From contig DGBH01000181.1 of NCBI GenBank assembly GCA_002384205.1, positions 3,407 to 18,513 of the forward strand: DNA of 15,107 bases. The letters are read 5' to 3'. The stretch comes from Bacteroidetes bacterium UBA4009. GTDB taxonomy: Bacteria; Bacteroidota; Bacteroidia; NS11-12g; UBA9320. Positions within the stretch are counted from its first letter, which is position 1, and each line of letters begins with the position of its first letter. Below the pieces are notes generated by a model. That model made no database searches. It was not told the origin of the DNA and saw only the letters and a list, made by a program, of their open reading frames with translations. Below are positions 6,828-15,102 of the stretch, piece after piece. Made by a program: the position numbers and the translations under genes.

Positions 6828-9170
6828 ATGAAGATATCTTATAATTGGTTACAACAATTCATAAAACTAGATTTGCCCTTAGAGCAAATCTGTGAAAAGC
6901 TTACGATGAGTGGCCTAGAAGTGGAGCACATTTTAACCACCGAATCCATAAAAGGCGGACTTAAAAATCTGGTGGTAGGACACGTTCTCTCTAAAGAAAA
7001 ACATCCTGACGCAGACAAGCTAAACAAAACTACAGTAGACGTAGGTAACGGAACAATACTCAATATTATATGTGGCGCAGCCAATGTAGAAGTTGGTCAA
7101 AAAGTAGTCGTAGCTCCTGTAGGCACTATGATTTATATGGCAGATGGCAGTTTTGAAATCAAAGCCTCAAAGATAAGAGGTGAACTTTCGGAAGGAATGA
7201 TATGTGCAGAAGACGAAATAGGTTTAGGCAGCAGTCATGATGGCATTATGGTTCTTGATTCAGCTGTAGTTCCTGGCACGCCACTTACCGAACTATATGA
7301 AGTAGAGACAGACACACAACTCGAAATTGCCATTATACCCAATAGAGGTGATGCCATTTCTCACTTAGGAGTCGCCCGCGAACTCCAGGCACTAACTGGG
7401 TTAAAATATAAGAAACCTGCCATCGAAAGCATAGATGCTCGCGGTCAAATGAGAATAGATGTTAGCATCGAAGACGCAAGCGCAGCTCCAAGATACAGCG
7501 GCATTACTATAACCGGAGTAAATATTAAAGAATCTCCAGATTGGCTTAAAAAAAGACTTCAAGCTATAGACCTAAAACCGATTAATAATGTTGTTGACAT
7601 AACTAACTTTATTCAGCATGAGCTTGGTCAACCTCTGCACGCTTTTGACTATAACAAAATAGCCGGACATAAAATAGTGGCCCGTTTTGCTGAAAAAGGC
7701 GAAAAAATAACGACCCTTGACGAAGTAGAAAGAGAACTTAATGAGAATCACCTGATTATAGCTGATAACGAAAAACCTCTTGCGCTTGCAGGCGTATTGG
7801 GCGGATTAGACTCTGGCGTAAACAGCTACACAAAAACCATTTTTATAGAAAGCGCTTATTTCAACCCTGCGGCCGTGCGCAAAACCGCTAAGAGCTTTGG
7901 ATTAAACACCGATTCAAGTTATCGGTTTGAGAGAGGAACCGATCCTGAAATGGTGAATTACGCCCTTATTCGAGCAGTTAACCTTATTCAAGAACTGGCA
8001 GGCGGGGATGTAGCTTCGGAGGTAGTTGACGTATATCCTGAAATAATCGAACCTATTCAAATCGAAATCAAATTAGATGACCTAGACATCTTTGTAGGTC
8101 ACGAAATTCCAGAGGATGATGCCTTACGCATTTTACAAAGTCTTGAAATAAAAATAAAAGTCAATAATAATAGAAATTTATTCCTGGAAGTACCCCGTTA
8201 CCGCCCAGATGTAGAGCGCCCTGTTGATGTGTATGAAGAAATACTTCGCGTGTATGGATTTGACAATATTCCTATTCCTCAAAAAGTAAACTACATCCCA
8301 TCGATTATTGCTAAAAATGCTCCAAATAAACTAAAAGCAAAAGTGAGCAACTACTTAAGCAATATTGGCTTTAACGAGATAATGAACAACTCATTAGTCT
8401 CGAGCAAATGGTACACCGAAGATGAACTAAAAGACGCCGTGCACATGCTTAATCCGCTGAGTCAAGATATGAGCGTTATGCGCATGGAACTGGTTAATTC
8501 TGCTTTGAGCACGGTAGCATACAATGTTAACCGTAAAAACAGTGATGTGAAGTTTTATGAATTTGGCAAAACCTACTTCAAACGCAACGGTCAATACGAA
8601 GAGTATGAAGTTTTACAACTTACTTTTTCAGGAAATAGACATCCAGAACATTGGAGCACAAAAAGCACTAAAGCAACTCAAGATGAACTTCTTGCGGTAG
8701 TTTCCAATGTACTTAGCAAACTAAATATTGCACCTAAGAATCTAGAGAAGTTGACCAAATCTGTGATTATTCATAAAGAGCAATTGAAATCTCATGGTCT
8801 AAAGCAAGATGCCGTTACACTATGTGTAGATTGGGACATGTGTGTGCAACTTGCGAATTCAGAGATTAAACTAGCAGAGATCCCAGTATTCCCTATTGTG
8901 AGAAGAGATCTTTCTTTGGTCTTAGACAAAAGCGTGAGCTATGCAGAAGTTCAAAAAATAGCCAAGCAAACACTTCAACAAACGCTTACTGATTTATTGC
9001 TATTTGATATATATGAAGGTAAACCTTTAGAAGAAAATCAGAAATCATATGCCGTTGCATTCTTTATGTATAATCCTAAAAAGACCATGGAGGACGCAGA
9101 AATAGATGGGCTAATGGCTAAATTAATAGCTAACTTTGAATCCAATCTGAACGCCATCATTAGAAAATAA
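6828..9170 (+). CDS. pheT: Phenylalanine--tRNA ligase beta subunit
   Basis: The beta chain of the alpha2-beta2 phenylalanyl-tRNA synthetase, which edits mischarged Tyr-tRNA(Phe) and helps bind tRNA. The 780-residue product is close to the family length. It shows an N-terminal core domain (MKISYNWLQQFI), an EMAP/OB-fold tRNA-binding domain at about 40-150 (NLVVGHVLSKEKHPDADKL, SEGMICAEDEIGLG), the B3/B4 editing region at about 210-390 (HELGQPLHAFDY; LALAGVLGG; SSYRFERGTDP), the B5 domain at about 407-475 (VPRYRPDVERPVDVYEEI) and a C-terminal ferredoxin-fold anticodon-binding domain from about 688 (FPIVRRDLSLVLD). pheS is not in the window. It heads a cluster with the coiled-coil gene, zapA and rny, and its TAA overlaps the next ATG by one base. 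A weak -7-like TATCTTCG lies at 6806-6813. Confidence 0.98.
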   Translation: MKISYNWLQQFIKLDLPLEQICEKLTMSGLEVEHILTTESIKGGLKNLVVGHVLSKEKHPDADKLNKTTVDVGNGTILNIICGAANVEVGQKVVVAPVGTMIYMADGSFEIKASKIRGELSEGMICAEDEIGLGSSHDGIMVLDSAVVPGTPLTELYEVETDTQLEIAIIPNRGDAISHLGVARELQALTGLKYKKPAIESIDARGQMRIDVSIEDASAAPRYSGITITGVNIKESPDWLKKRLQAIDLKPINNVVDITNFIQHELGQPLHAFDYNKIAGHKIVARFAEKGEKITTLDEVERELNENHLIIADNEKPLALAGVLGGLDSGVNSYTKTIFIESAYFNPAAVRKTAKSFGLNTDSSYRFERGTDPEMVNYALIRAVNLIQELAGGDVASEVVDVYPEIIEPIQIEIKLDDLDIFVGHEIPEDDALRILQSLEIKIKVNNNRNLFLEVPRYRPDVERPVDVYEEILRVYGFDNIPIPQKVNYIPSIIAKNAPNKLKAKVSNYLSNIGFNEIMNNSLVSSKWYTEDELKDAVHMLNPLSQDMSVMRMELVNSALSTVAYNVNRKNSDVKFYEFGKTYFKRNGQYEEYEVLQLTFSGNRHPEHWSTKSTKATQDELLAVVSNVLSKLNIAPKNLEKLTKSVIIHKEQLKSHGLKQDAVTLCVDWDMCVQLANSEIKLAEIPVFPIVRRDLSLVLDKSVSYAEVQKIAKQTLQQTLTDLLLFDIYEGKPLEENQKSYAVAFFMYNPKKTMEDAEIDGLMAKLIANFESNLNAIIRK

Positions 9171-9454
9171 TGGAACTTTTTGCTCGCTTAGAAAATATAG
9201 AATATCACATTAAACAGCTAAAGAGCCGATGTGAAATACTGGAAACTAGAAACGGGCAATTAACCATAGAGAATCAAGCATTAAAAAAGCAGTTAGAAAA
9301 CAACACTAAAGAATTACTTAATTTTCAAGAAACAAATAAAATTAGTAACCTTGCACAGAGTGCTAGTTTAGCAACCGACACAACTGAGTTTAAAAAACAA
9401 ATAGACCAGCTTATACAGGAAATAGACCAGTGCTTAACCTTAGTAAAAAAATAA
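9170..9454 (+). CDS. Small coiled-coil protein between pheT and zapA
   Basis: A 94-residue protein I cannot name. Residues 1-55 (LENIEYHIKQLKSRCEILE, ENQALKKQLENNTKELLNFQ) have leucine and isoleucine at heptad spacing with charged or polar residues elsewhere, which predicts a parallel coiled coil. A Ser/Thr-rich linker (about 58-73) and a second short helix (EFKKQIDQLIQEIDQCLTLVKK) follow. It has no signal peptide or membrane segment. The start overlaps the pheT stop (TAATG), so translation is probably coupled, and zapA starts 18 bases downstream. By position and shape it could be a partner of ZapA, similar to the proteobacterial coiled-coil division factor ZapB; this is inference. Confidence 0.85.
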   Translation: MELFARLENIEYHIKQLKSRCEILETRNGQLTIENQALKKQLENNTKELLNFQETNKISNLAQSASLATDTTEFKKQIDQLIQEIDQCLTLVKK

Positions 9455-9472
9455 TAAACCAAACAGGCTAGA

Positions 9473-9754
9473 ATGTCTGAACTAGAGATATCCATAAAAG
9501 TAAATATATGTGATCGGTTTTACCCGTTGCGCATCAAATCTTCTGAAGAAGGTGAGGTCCGTAATGCGGCTAAAACAATAAATGAAAGAGCAAAATTCTA
9601 CATAGACAATTTTTCTGTGCAGGACAAGCAAGATGCTCTTTCGATGGTAGCCCTTGAATTTGCCTCTGATAAAAAAGAAAAAAATTCAACCGGTTATGAT
9701 ACAGAAAATATAAGCACTAAATTGAAAGAACTAGAGCAATTGCTCGAAATTTAA
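9473..9754 (+). CDS. zapA: Cell division protein ZapA
   Basis: ZapA is a small cytoplasmic protein that binds FtsZ and bundles its filaments at the division site. The 93-residue product has the family layout: an N-terminal beta-hairpin head (ISIKVNICDRFYPLRI, residues 6-21), EEGEVRNAAKTINERAKFY (25-43), the helix KQDALSMVALEFASDKKE (52-69), and a C-terminal coiled coil (STKLKELEQLLEI) that mediates dimer and tetramer formation. It lies between the small coiled-coil gene and rny, an order I believe is common in Bacteroidota. The start has no Shine-Dalgarno sequence but an A-rich leader. Confidence 0.92.
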   Translation: MSELEISIKVNICDRFYPLRIKSSEEGEVRNAAKTINERAKFYIDNFSVQDKQDALSMVALEFASDKKEKNSTGYDTENISTKLKELEQLLEI

Positions 9755-9823
9755 ACAACCCGGATATTCCTATTTCATACTCCTAGTCATTTTTTATACC
9801 TAACAAAAAACGAAAAACAAAAA

Positions 9824-11398
9824 ATGATTGAAGCAATTATAGCAATAGTATCACTTGCCATGGGCGGTGGCGTTGCCTGGATGATAGCATCCAAAAACAC
9901 CAGTACAAAAGCAATAGAGATAGAAGCAAAGGCAGAATCAATGCTTGCCACTGCACAATCCAAAGCAGATGCCATTAGATCTAAAGCAGAATCATATAAA
10001 AGAGAACGCGAGCTAGAAGCTAAAGAAAAATTTCATAAGCTTAAAAACGAGCATAATGAGTCTACACGTGAAAAAGAAAAAGAACTGGACAATCGTTTTA
10101 GTGAGCTAAAAAGAAAAGAACAAAGCCTTGATTCTAAGCTACAGCATAACAGTGATAAAGAAAAAGAACTGGAAGTAGCAAAGAAAAACCTGAGCAGCCA
10201 AGTAGAGATTGTAAAAGGTAAACAAGAGGAACTAAAAGACCAAATTAGTGCTCAAATTGCACAATTAGAGAAAATAGCCGGACTTTCTAAAGAAGACGCG
10301 AAAGCACAAATGATTGATGCCGTGGCTAAAGATGCACGTACCGAAGCACTTACTCAGCAAAAATTAATTCTGGAAGAAGCTAAACTAACAGCAAACAAAG
10401 AGGCTAAACGTATGATTTTACAAACCATACAACGTACAGCAGCAGAGCAAGCTATCGAAAATTCTGTTACCGTTTTCAATATCGACAACGATGACATCAA
10501 AGGACGTATAATTGGTAGAGAAGGACGAAACATCAGAGCTTTGGAAGCTGCTACAGGTATTGAAATAATTGTAGATGACACTCCAGAAGCTATTATTCTC
10601 TCTGGTTTTGATCCTGTGCGAAGAGAGATTGCTAGACTATCTCTACACAGACTGGTTGCAGATGGTAGAATTCATCCCGCACGAATCGAGGAAGTAGTTG
10701 AGAAAACCAGAAAAGATGTAGAACAAGAAATAAATGAATACGGTGAAAAAACCGTAATCGATTTAGGAATTAACGGACTTCATCCAGAACTTATCCGCAT
10801 GGTAGGTAGAATGAGATTCCGTTCTTCTTATGGACAAAACTTATTAAAGCACAGTAGAGAGGTAGCCAATTTATGTGCGACTATGGCAGCAGAGTTTGGT
10901 CTAGATGCTAAAAGAGCCAAACGAGCAGGGTTACTACACGATATAGGTAAAGTACCTGATAGCGATAGTGAAATGCCTCACGCATTATTGGGCATGAAAC
11001 TTTGTGAGAAATTTGGCGAACATCCTGAAGTGTGTAACGCCGTAGGTGCTCACCACGACGAGATAGAAATGACAAACCTTTACTCTCCTATTGTACAAGC
11101 ATGTGATGCTATAAGCGGATCAAGACCTGGAGCTCGTAGAGAAGACAGTGAAAACTACATCAAGCGTTTACAAGACCTAGAAAAACTAGCACTTAGTTTT
11201 GAAGGAGTAGAAAAAGCGTTTGCGATACAGGCAGGAAGAGAACTTCGTGTAATCGTAGACAGCGATGTACTGGACGATAAGAGTGCAGATCTACTTTCTT
11301 TTGATATGTCACAAAAAATCATGAAAGAAATGATATATCCCGGACAAATAAAGATTACGGTTATTCGTGAACGTAGAGCTGTAAATTACGCGAAGTAA
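9824..11398 (+). CDS. rny: Ribonuclease Y
   Basis: RNase Y is a membrane-anchored endoribonuclease that starts mRNA decay. The 524-residue product has the complete layout: an N-terminal membrane helix (about 4-22), a long charged coiled coil (about 30-205, rich in KEKEL-type heptads), a KH RNA-binding domain (about 214-280, with [12 protein letters not shown] at 227-238) and an HD-type metal phosphohydrolase domain (about 340-440, with LKHS including His343, LLHDIGK including His372-Asp373, and AHHDE). It is the last gene of the pheT cluster, 69 bases after zapA, with a purine-rich leader. A strong terminator follows 50 bases after the stop. Confidence 0.98.
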   Translation: MIEAIIAIVSLAMGGGVAWMIASKNTSTKAIEIEAKAESMLATAQSKADAIRSKAESYKRERELEAKEKFHKLKNEHNESTREKEKELDNRFSELKRKEQSLDSKLQHNSDKEKELEVAKKNLSSQVEIVKGKQEELKDQISAQIAQLEKIAGLSKEDAKAQMIDAVAKDARTEALTQQKLILEEAKLTANKEAKRMILQTIQRTAAEQAIENSVTVFNIDNDDIKGRIIGREGRNIRALEAATGIEIIVDDTPEAIILSGFDPVRREIARLSLHRLVADGRIHPARIEEVVEKTRKDVEQEINEYGEKTVIDLGINGLHPELIRMVGRMRFRSSYGQNLLKHSREVANLCATMAAEFGLDAKRAKRAGLLHDIGKVPDSDSEMPHALLGMKLCEKFGEHPEVCNAVGAHHDEIEMTNLYSPIVQACDAISGSRPGARREDSENYIKRLQDLEKLALSFEGVEKAFAIQAGRELRVIVDSDVLDDKSADLLSFDMSQKIMKEMIYPGQIKITVIRERRAVNYAK

Positions 11399-11448
11399 TT
11401 GTTGGCGATTAGTTAACTAGTTAATCGATCGACTGGAAAATACAGAAT

Positions 11449-11477
11449 GGAGTTACGCAAGTAACTCCCTTTTTTTT
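11449..11477 (+). terminator. Rho-independent terminator of rny
   Basis: GGAGTTAC and GTAACTCC form a perfect 8-bp stem around a GCAA tetraloop (a stable GNRA type), followed after one C by eight Ts. It lies between rny and hutI and should end the pheT-rny transcript. Confidence 0.93.
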
Positions 11478-11503
11478 GAAAATATTAATAACGCTGTAAG
11501 TCG

Positions 11504-11511
11504 TACTATTG
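11504..11511 (+). promoter_or_regulatory. Weak -7-like element before hutI
   Basis: TACTATTG matches TAnnTTTG at seven of eight positions and lies eight bases before the hutI ATG. The nearest upstream TTG (11476-11478) is 25 bases away, slightly beyond the usual spacing, and belongs to the terminator T-run. hutI needs its own promoter because the terminator separates it from rny. Confidence 0.35.
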
Positions 11512-11519
11512 CAACAGCA

Positions 11520-12737
11520 ATGAACCTACTTCTTAAAAATATAAAGCAACTCATTGGGATTACCGAGAATTCTGATGTTATAAAACGAGGAAAAGCACAA
11601 GGTGAAGTTAACACTTTAGATAATGCTTATTTACTCATCCGAAATAACATCATAGATTCTTTTGGACCTATGCACGATTGCCCCAATGTAAGTATGGATA
11701 CGCATGATTGCAACGGTCGATTGGTATTACCTATGTACGTAGACTCGCATACGCATCTGGTTTTTGCCGAAAGTAGAGCTGCCGAAATGAACATGCGTCT
11801 GCATGGTAAATCGTACCAAGAAATAGCTGAAGCAGGAGGAGGTATACTTAACAGTGCTGCTAAACTACATGCTATGAGCGAGCAACAACTATACGACGCT
11901 GCTCACCTAAGACTTGAAAATGCAATAAAACAAGGAACTGGCGCTATTGAAATAAAAAGCGGATATGGACTAAATATAGAAGATGAAATGAAGATGCTCA
12001 GGGTAATCCGGGTATTAAAATCGCTTTCGCCCATTCCCATAAAAGCAACTTTTTTGGGAGCCCATGCGCTTCCTCAAGAATACAAAAACAATAAAGCCGC
12101 CTATATGTACTTGGTTTGCAACGAAATGCTACCTCGCATAGCTGGAGAAGGCCTCGCTGATTATATTGATATTTTTTGCGAAACGGGCTATTTTGATTTA
12201 GACGACTTAAAGCAGGTAATAGAATCTGGAGATAAACATGGACTTAAAGCGAAAGTGCATGTAAATCAATTTAGTAGTTTTGGTGCCGTAAAAATGGCCT
12301 GTGAAATGGGAGTACTATCGGTAGATCATTTAGAAGTAATGACTGAAGATGACTATGTAGCGCTTTCCAACGCAAATACCATCGCCACAGGATTGCCCCT
12401 TTGTTCTATGTTTCTGGATATTCCGTATACCCCTGGGAGACAATTGATAGATAAAAATATTCCCCTAGCGATTGCCAGTGACTTTAATCCGGGCTCTGCT
12501 CCTAGTAGTAATTTGAATTTGGCTTTTGGCTTAGCTTGTGCTCAAATGAAACTAACGCCTGAAGAAGCATTTAATGCACTTACCTATAATGCAGCTTTTG
12601 CTATAGAGGCCCAGAATGAGGTAGGAAGCATTCAAATCGGAAAAAAGGCCAACCTTATTCTCACCAAACCTGCTAATGGGTTAGAAGACATCCCATATTG
12701 GTTCGGGGATAGTATGATCGGGAGCGTAATCGTTTAA
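11520..12737 (+). CDS. hutI: Imidazolonepropionase
   Basis: HutI hydrolyses 4-imidazolone-5-propanoate to N-formimidoyl-L-glutamate, the third step of histidine breakdown. The 405-residue protein is an amidohydrolase of normal family length. Metal ligands are visible: His77 and His79 in VDSHTHLVF, His247 in KAKVHVNQF and Asp321 in ASDFNPGSAPSS. Substrate-site segments include AEAGGGIL (103-110), IKSGYGL (145-151), TFLGAHALP (177-185) and DHLE (269-272). No other hut gene is in the window, so the pathway must be completed elsewhere. The gene follows the rny terminator and converges on purF, with which it shares the final TTAA. Confidence 0.96.
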   Translation: MNLLLKNIKQLIGITENSDVIKRGKAQGEVNTLDNAYLLIRNNIIDSFGPMHDCPNVSMDTHDCNGRLVLPMYVDSHTHLVFAESRAAEMNMRLHGKSYQEIAEAGGGILNSAAKLHAMSEQQLYDAAHLRLENAIKQGTGAIEIKSGYGLNIEDEMKMLRVIRVLKSLSPIPIKATFLGAHALPQEYKNNKAAYMYLVCNEMLPRIAGEGLADYIDIFCETGYFDLDDLKQVIESGDKHGLKAKVHVNQFSSFGAVKMACEMGVLSVDHLEVMTEDDYVALSNANTIATGLPLCSMFLDIPYTPGRQLIDKNIPLAIASDFNPGSAPSSNLNLAFGLACAQMKLTPEEAFNALTYNAAFAIEAQNEVGSIQIGKKANLILTKPANGLEDIPYWFGDSMIGSVIV

Positions 12738-12748
12738 TACGCTCGATC
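12716..12748. terminator. Inverted repeat over the hutI/purF stop codons, possible bidirectional terminator
   Basis: GATC (12716-12719) plus GAGCGTA (12722-12728) pair with TACGCTC plus GATC (12738-12748), giving 11 bp with a 2-base GG bulge. The 9-base loop (12729-12737) contains both stop codons. Neither strand has a T-run after the stem, so it is not a canonical intrinsic terminator, but it is the only strong structure where the two convergent transcripts meet. Confidence 0.5.
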
Positions 12749-14623
12749 CTTACTTCCTTCCATATAGTAGACATAACTCCTATTCACCACTTGATTACCT
12801 CCTGGCGTAGGATAGTTACCAGAGAAATACCAGTCTCCTTTGTGATTAGGGCAAGAAGCATGTAATCCCGCAATACTTTGAAACGCTATTTCTACCTTAG
12901 CTTTCATATTTTCTGGAGTTACAAGTAACGCTATTTCAGTTTCTATTTCTTTATCTGTAAATCTGTCGTACAACATCTTTACTTTGTTTTGCATCTCAGC
13001 AACTGGTTTTTCCAATTCTTGTTTACACGCTTCGTACACGGTATTCATAAATGACAATTCACCATTTTTTTCCAATAAGCTTTTTACCGCTTGAAAAGAT
13101 ATGAACTCATTCATACGACTCATATCTATACCATAACAATCTGGGTATTTTATAATAGGAGCTGAAGAAACAACAATTATTTTCTTTGGCTCAAGCCTGT
13201 CCAAAATACGAAGAATACTCTTTTTAAGCGTAGTGCCTCTTACTATACTATCATCTACCACAACTAATGTATCCGTAGATTTAACAACGCCGTAAGTTAC
13301 ATCATACCCGTTACCTACCAGATTATCTCTTCCTGCGTCTTGCGCTATAAAAGTTCTAATTTTAGCATCCTTTACCAGCAGTTTTTCTCTTCTTATTTTT
13401 ACCGAAAGTAACTTGTCTATCTCTGCAGGTTTAGGGTTTTCTCCTAGCTTGATAATTGCCTCACGTTTCCATTTGTCTAGGTATTTATAAATACCATCTA
13501 CCAAGCCATAGTAAGAAGTTCCCGCCGTATTCGGGATATAGGAGAATACTGTACTTCGTATGTCGTAATCCAAGCGCGTAAGAATTTCTCTCGCCATTTT
13601 ACGACCGAGCATTTTACGTTCTTGGTGTATTTTACCATCGCTACCACGAGAAAAGTAGATACGTTCGAAACTGCATGATTTTCTCTCCAGTTGCGGTAGT
13701 ATTTCTTTCTCTTCAAAGTTTCCGTCACGATCAATAATTAGAGCAGATCCTGGAGTAACTTCTTTGAGCTCGTCCATTTGCAAATCAAACGCTGTTTGTA
13801 TTGCAGGACGTTCACTTGCAACCACAAGAAACTCGTCATTAGACCAATAGTAATTAGGTCTGATTCCATTTGGGTCACGCATTACAAATGCATTACCATC
13901 ACCTATCAAACCTACCATATTATATCCTCCATCTACATTTTTAAATGCACTTTTTAATACGTTTTGAAGGTTTAAGTTTTTCTTAATAAAGTCAGCAATG
14001 GCAAAATTATCCATGCCTTTTTCTTTGCACTCACGATAAAGTCTAGCGTTCTCCTCATCCAAGAAATGACCTATTTTTTCAAGCATGGTCACATTATCAC
14101 TTATTTCTTTTGGGTGCTGGCCCAATTGAATAAGTTGCTGATACATCTCATTCACATTGGTCATATTATAATTACCTGCCAGAACCAAATTACGGCTCAT
14201 CCAGTTATTTTGACGTAGGAATGGGTGTATATTTTCTATGCTATCTTTACCATGCGTAGCATAGCGCAAATGCCCAAGTAATAATTCTCCGGCATAGGGG
14301 TAATTTTTCTTGAGCCAGTCTGTGTCCTTGGCCTTTTCTTTATCCAACTCACTGAATTTTTGATTAACACGTTCAAAAAGAGTGCTTACAGCATTACTTC
14401 CTTTTGCCCTTTCACGAGCAATATATCGGTGTCCAAATTCAGGATTTAATTTTATCACTGCAAGTCCAGAGCCATCTTGTCCACGATTAAGTTGCTTGTT
14501 CATTAGCATTTGCAACTTTTCAATCCCAATAAGCTCTGTTCCGTACTTCTCACGGTAGTATTCTAACGGTTTTCTGAGCCTTACTAGGGCAACTCCACAT
14601 TCGTGTTTTATAGCATCACTCAT
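12734..14623 (-). CDS. purF: Amidophosphoribosyltransferase, long Bacteroidota-type form
   Basis: PurF makes 5-phosphoribosylamine from PRPP and glutamine, the first committed step of purine synthesis. The N-terminal class II glutaminase has its nucleophile at Cys9 (HECGVALVRL) after eight residues that could be a removable propeptide, as in the Bacillus enzyme. LNRGQDGSG (45-53), GHLRYATHG (117-125), the oxyanion GNYN (150-153) and RDPNGIRP (249-256) follow. The phosphoribosyltransferase domain has CSFERIYFSRGSDG (317-330) and the PRPP loop VVVDDSIVRGTT (454-465). At 629 residues it is about 130-150 longer than typical enzymes, with insertions in the glutaminase part (about 75-112 and 155-220) and before RTFI (about 370-422). 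Fe-S ligands are only partly kept. I recall this long form from other Bacteroidota, but it could be a paralogue of a standard PurF. Confidence 0.88.
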   Translation of the reverse strand: MSDAIKHECGVALVRLRKPLEYYREKYGTELIGIEKLQMLMNKQLNRGQDGSGLAVIKLNPEFGHRYIARERAKGSNAVSTLFERVNQKFSELDKEKAKDTDWLKKNYPYAGELLLGHLRYATHGKDSIENIHPFLRQNNWMSRNLVLAGNYNMTNVNEMYQQLIQLGQHPKEISDNVTMLEKIGHFLDEENARLYRECKEKGMDNFAIADFIKKNLNLQNVLKSAFKNVDGGYNMVGLIGDGNAFVMRDPNGIRPNYYWSNDEFLVVASERPAIQTAFDLQMDELKEVTPGSALIIDRDGNFEEKEILPQLERKSCSFERIYFSRGSDGKIHQERKMLGRKMAREILTRLDYDIRSTVFSYIPNTAGTSYYGLVDGIYKYLDKWKREAIIKLGENPKPAEIDKLLSVKIRREKLLVKDAKIRTFIAQDAGRDNLVGNGYDVTYGVVKSTDTLVVVDDSIVRGTTLKKSILRILDRLEPKKIIVVSSAPIIKYPDCYGIDMSRMNEFISFQAVKSLLEKNGELSFMNTVYEACKQELEKPVAEMQNKVKMLYDRFTDKEIETEIALLVTPENMKAKVEIAFQSIAGLHASCPNHKGDWYFSGNYPTPGGNQVVNRSYVYYMEGSKDRAY

Positions 14624-14640
14624 ATACTGCGTTTAAGCCA

Positions 14641-14648
14641 CAAATGTA
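14641..14648 (-). promoter_or_regulatory. Candidate -7 promoter element of purF
   Basis: The minus strand reads TACATTTG, a perfect TAnnTTTG match, 17 bases before the purF ATG. This predicts a leader of about 10 bases. The -33 region holds only a TTA-type match. It abuts the aroQ -7 element on the other strand. Confidence 0.5.
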
Positions 14649-14656
14649 TAACTTTG
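14649..14656 (+). promoter_or_regulatory. Candidate -7 promoter element of aroQ
   Basis: TAACTTTG is a perfect TAnnTTTG match, 23 bases before the aroQ GTG. A CTG 18 to 19 bases upstream is the nearest -33-like triplet. It touches the purF -7 element without a gap. Confidence 0.5.
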
Positions 14657-14679
14657 AAGTGTCATAAGAGCCACCACAC

Positions 14680-15102
14680 GTGAAAATACTGATTATAAAT
14701 GGGCCTAATTTAAACCTACTGGGAAAGCGAGAACCCAGTATTTACGGGCACCAAACATTCGAAGAGTACTTAGTGCAAGTTAGAAACCAATTTTCAACAG
14801 CTCACATAGATTATTTTCAGAATAATGTGGAAGGAGAACTGATCAACAGACTCCATCTGGCAGATGATGAAGGATACAATGGGATTGTACTAAACGCAGG
14901 TGGGTATTCACATACTTCTGTGGCATTAGCAGATACTATTGCAGGTATACATACTCCAGTTATCGCTGTCCATATTTCAAATATTTACAACAGAGAAAGC
15001 GAGCGACATACCGAACTTCTGGCTCAATATGTCGAAGGGGGAATCTTTGGACTAGGGTTGCAAGGATATTCCTTGGCTATACAATCCTTTCTAAATCGCT
15101 AA
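14680..15102 (+). CDS. aroQ: Type II 3-dehydroquinate dehydratase
   Basis: AroQ removes water from 3-dehydroquinate to give 3-dehydroshikimate in the shikimate pathway to aromatic amino acids. The 140-residue dodecamer-type enzyme is complete: INGPNLNLLGKREPSIYG (6-23) holds Arg17 and the catalytic Tyr22, VEGELINR (50-57) follows, LNAGGYSHTS (71-80) holds Asn72 and His78, VHISN (97-101) holds His98, and RESERH (105-110) holds Arg109. The start is GTG, fixed by the family N-terminus MKILIINGPN. It is divergent from purF with a 56-base shared promoter region. The window ends five bases after its stop codon. Confidence 0.97.
   Translation: MKILIINGPNLNLLGKREPSIYGHQTFEEYLVQVRNQFSTAHIDYFQNNVEGELINRLHLADDEGYNGIVLNAGGYSHTSVALADTIAGIHTPVIAVHISNIYNRESERHTELLAQYVEGGIFGLGLQGYSLAIQSFLNR

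Noticed and set aside
9755..9823. Possible 6S RNA next to zapA, as in proteobacteria
   Set aside because: The zapA-rny gap is only 69 bases, too short, and shows no long bubble-type hairpin.
9824..11398. Repeat-rich stretch in rny as a tandem repeat or foreign insertion
   Set aside because: The repetition is the normal heptad pattern of the RNase Y coiled coil.
11406..11427. CGATTA/TAATCG inverted repeat and TTAACTAGTTAA palindrome after rny
   Set aside because: It is AT-rich and short with a wide loop; the strong terminator just downstream explains the 3' end better.
11520..12737. hutI as part of a local histidine-degradation operon
   Set aside because: No hutH, hutU or hutG lies in the window, and the gene is bounded by a terminator upstream and a convergent gene downstream.
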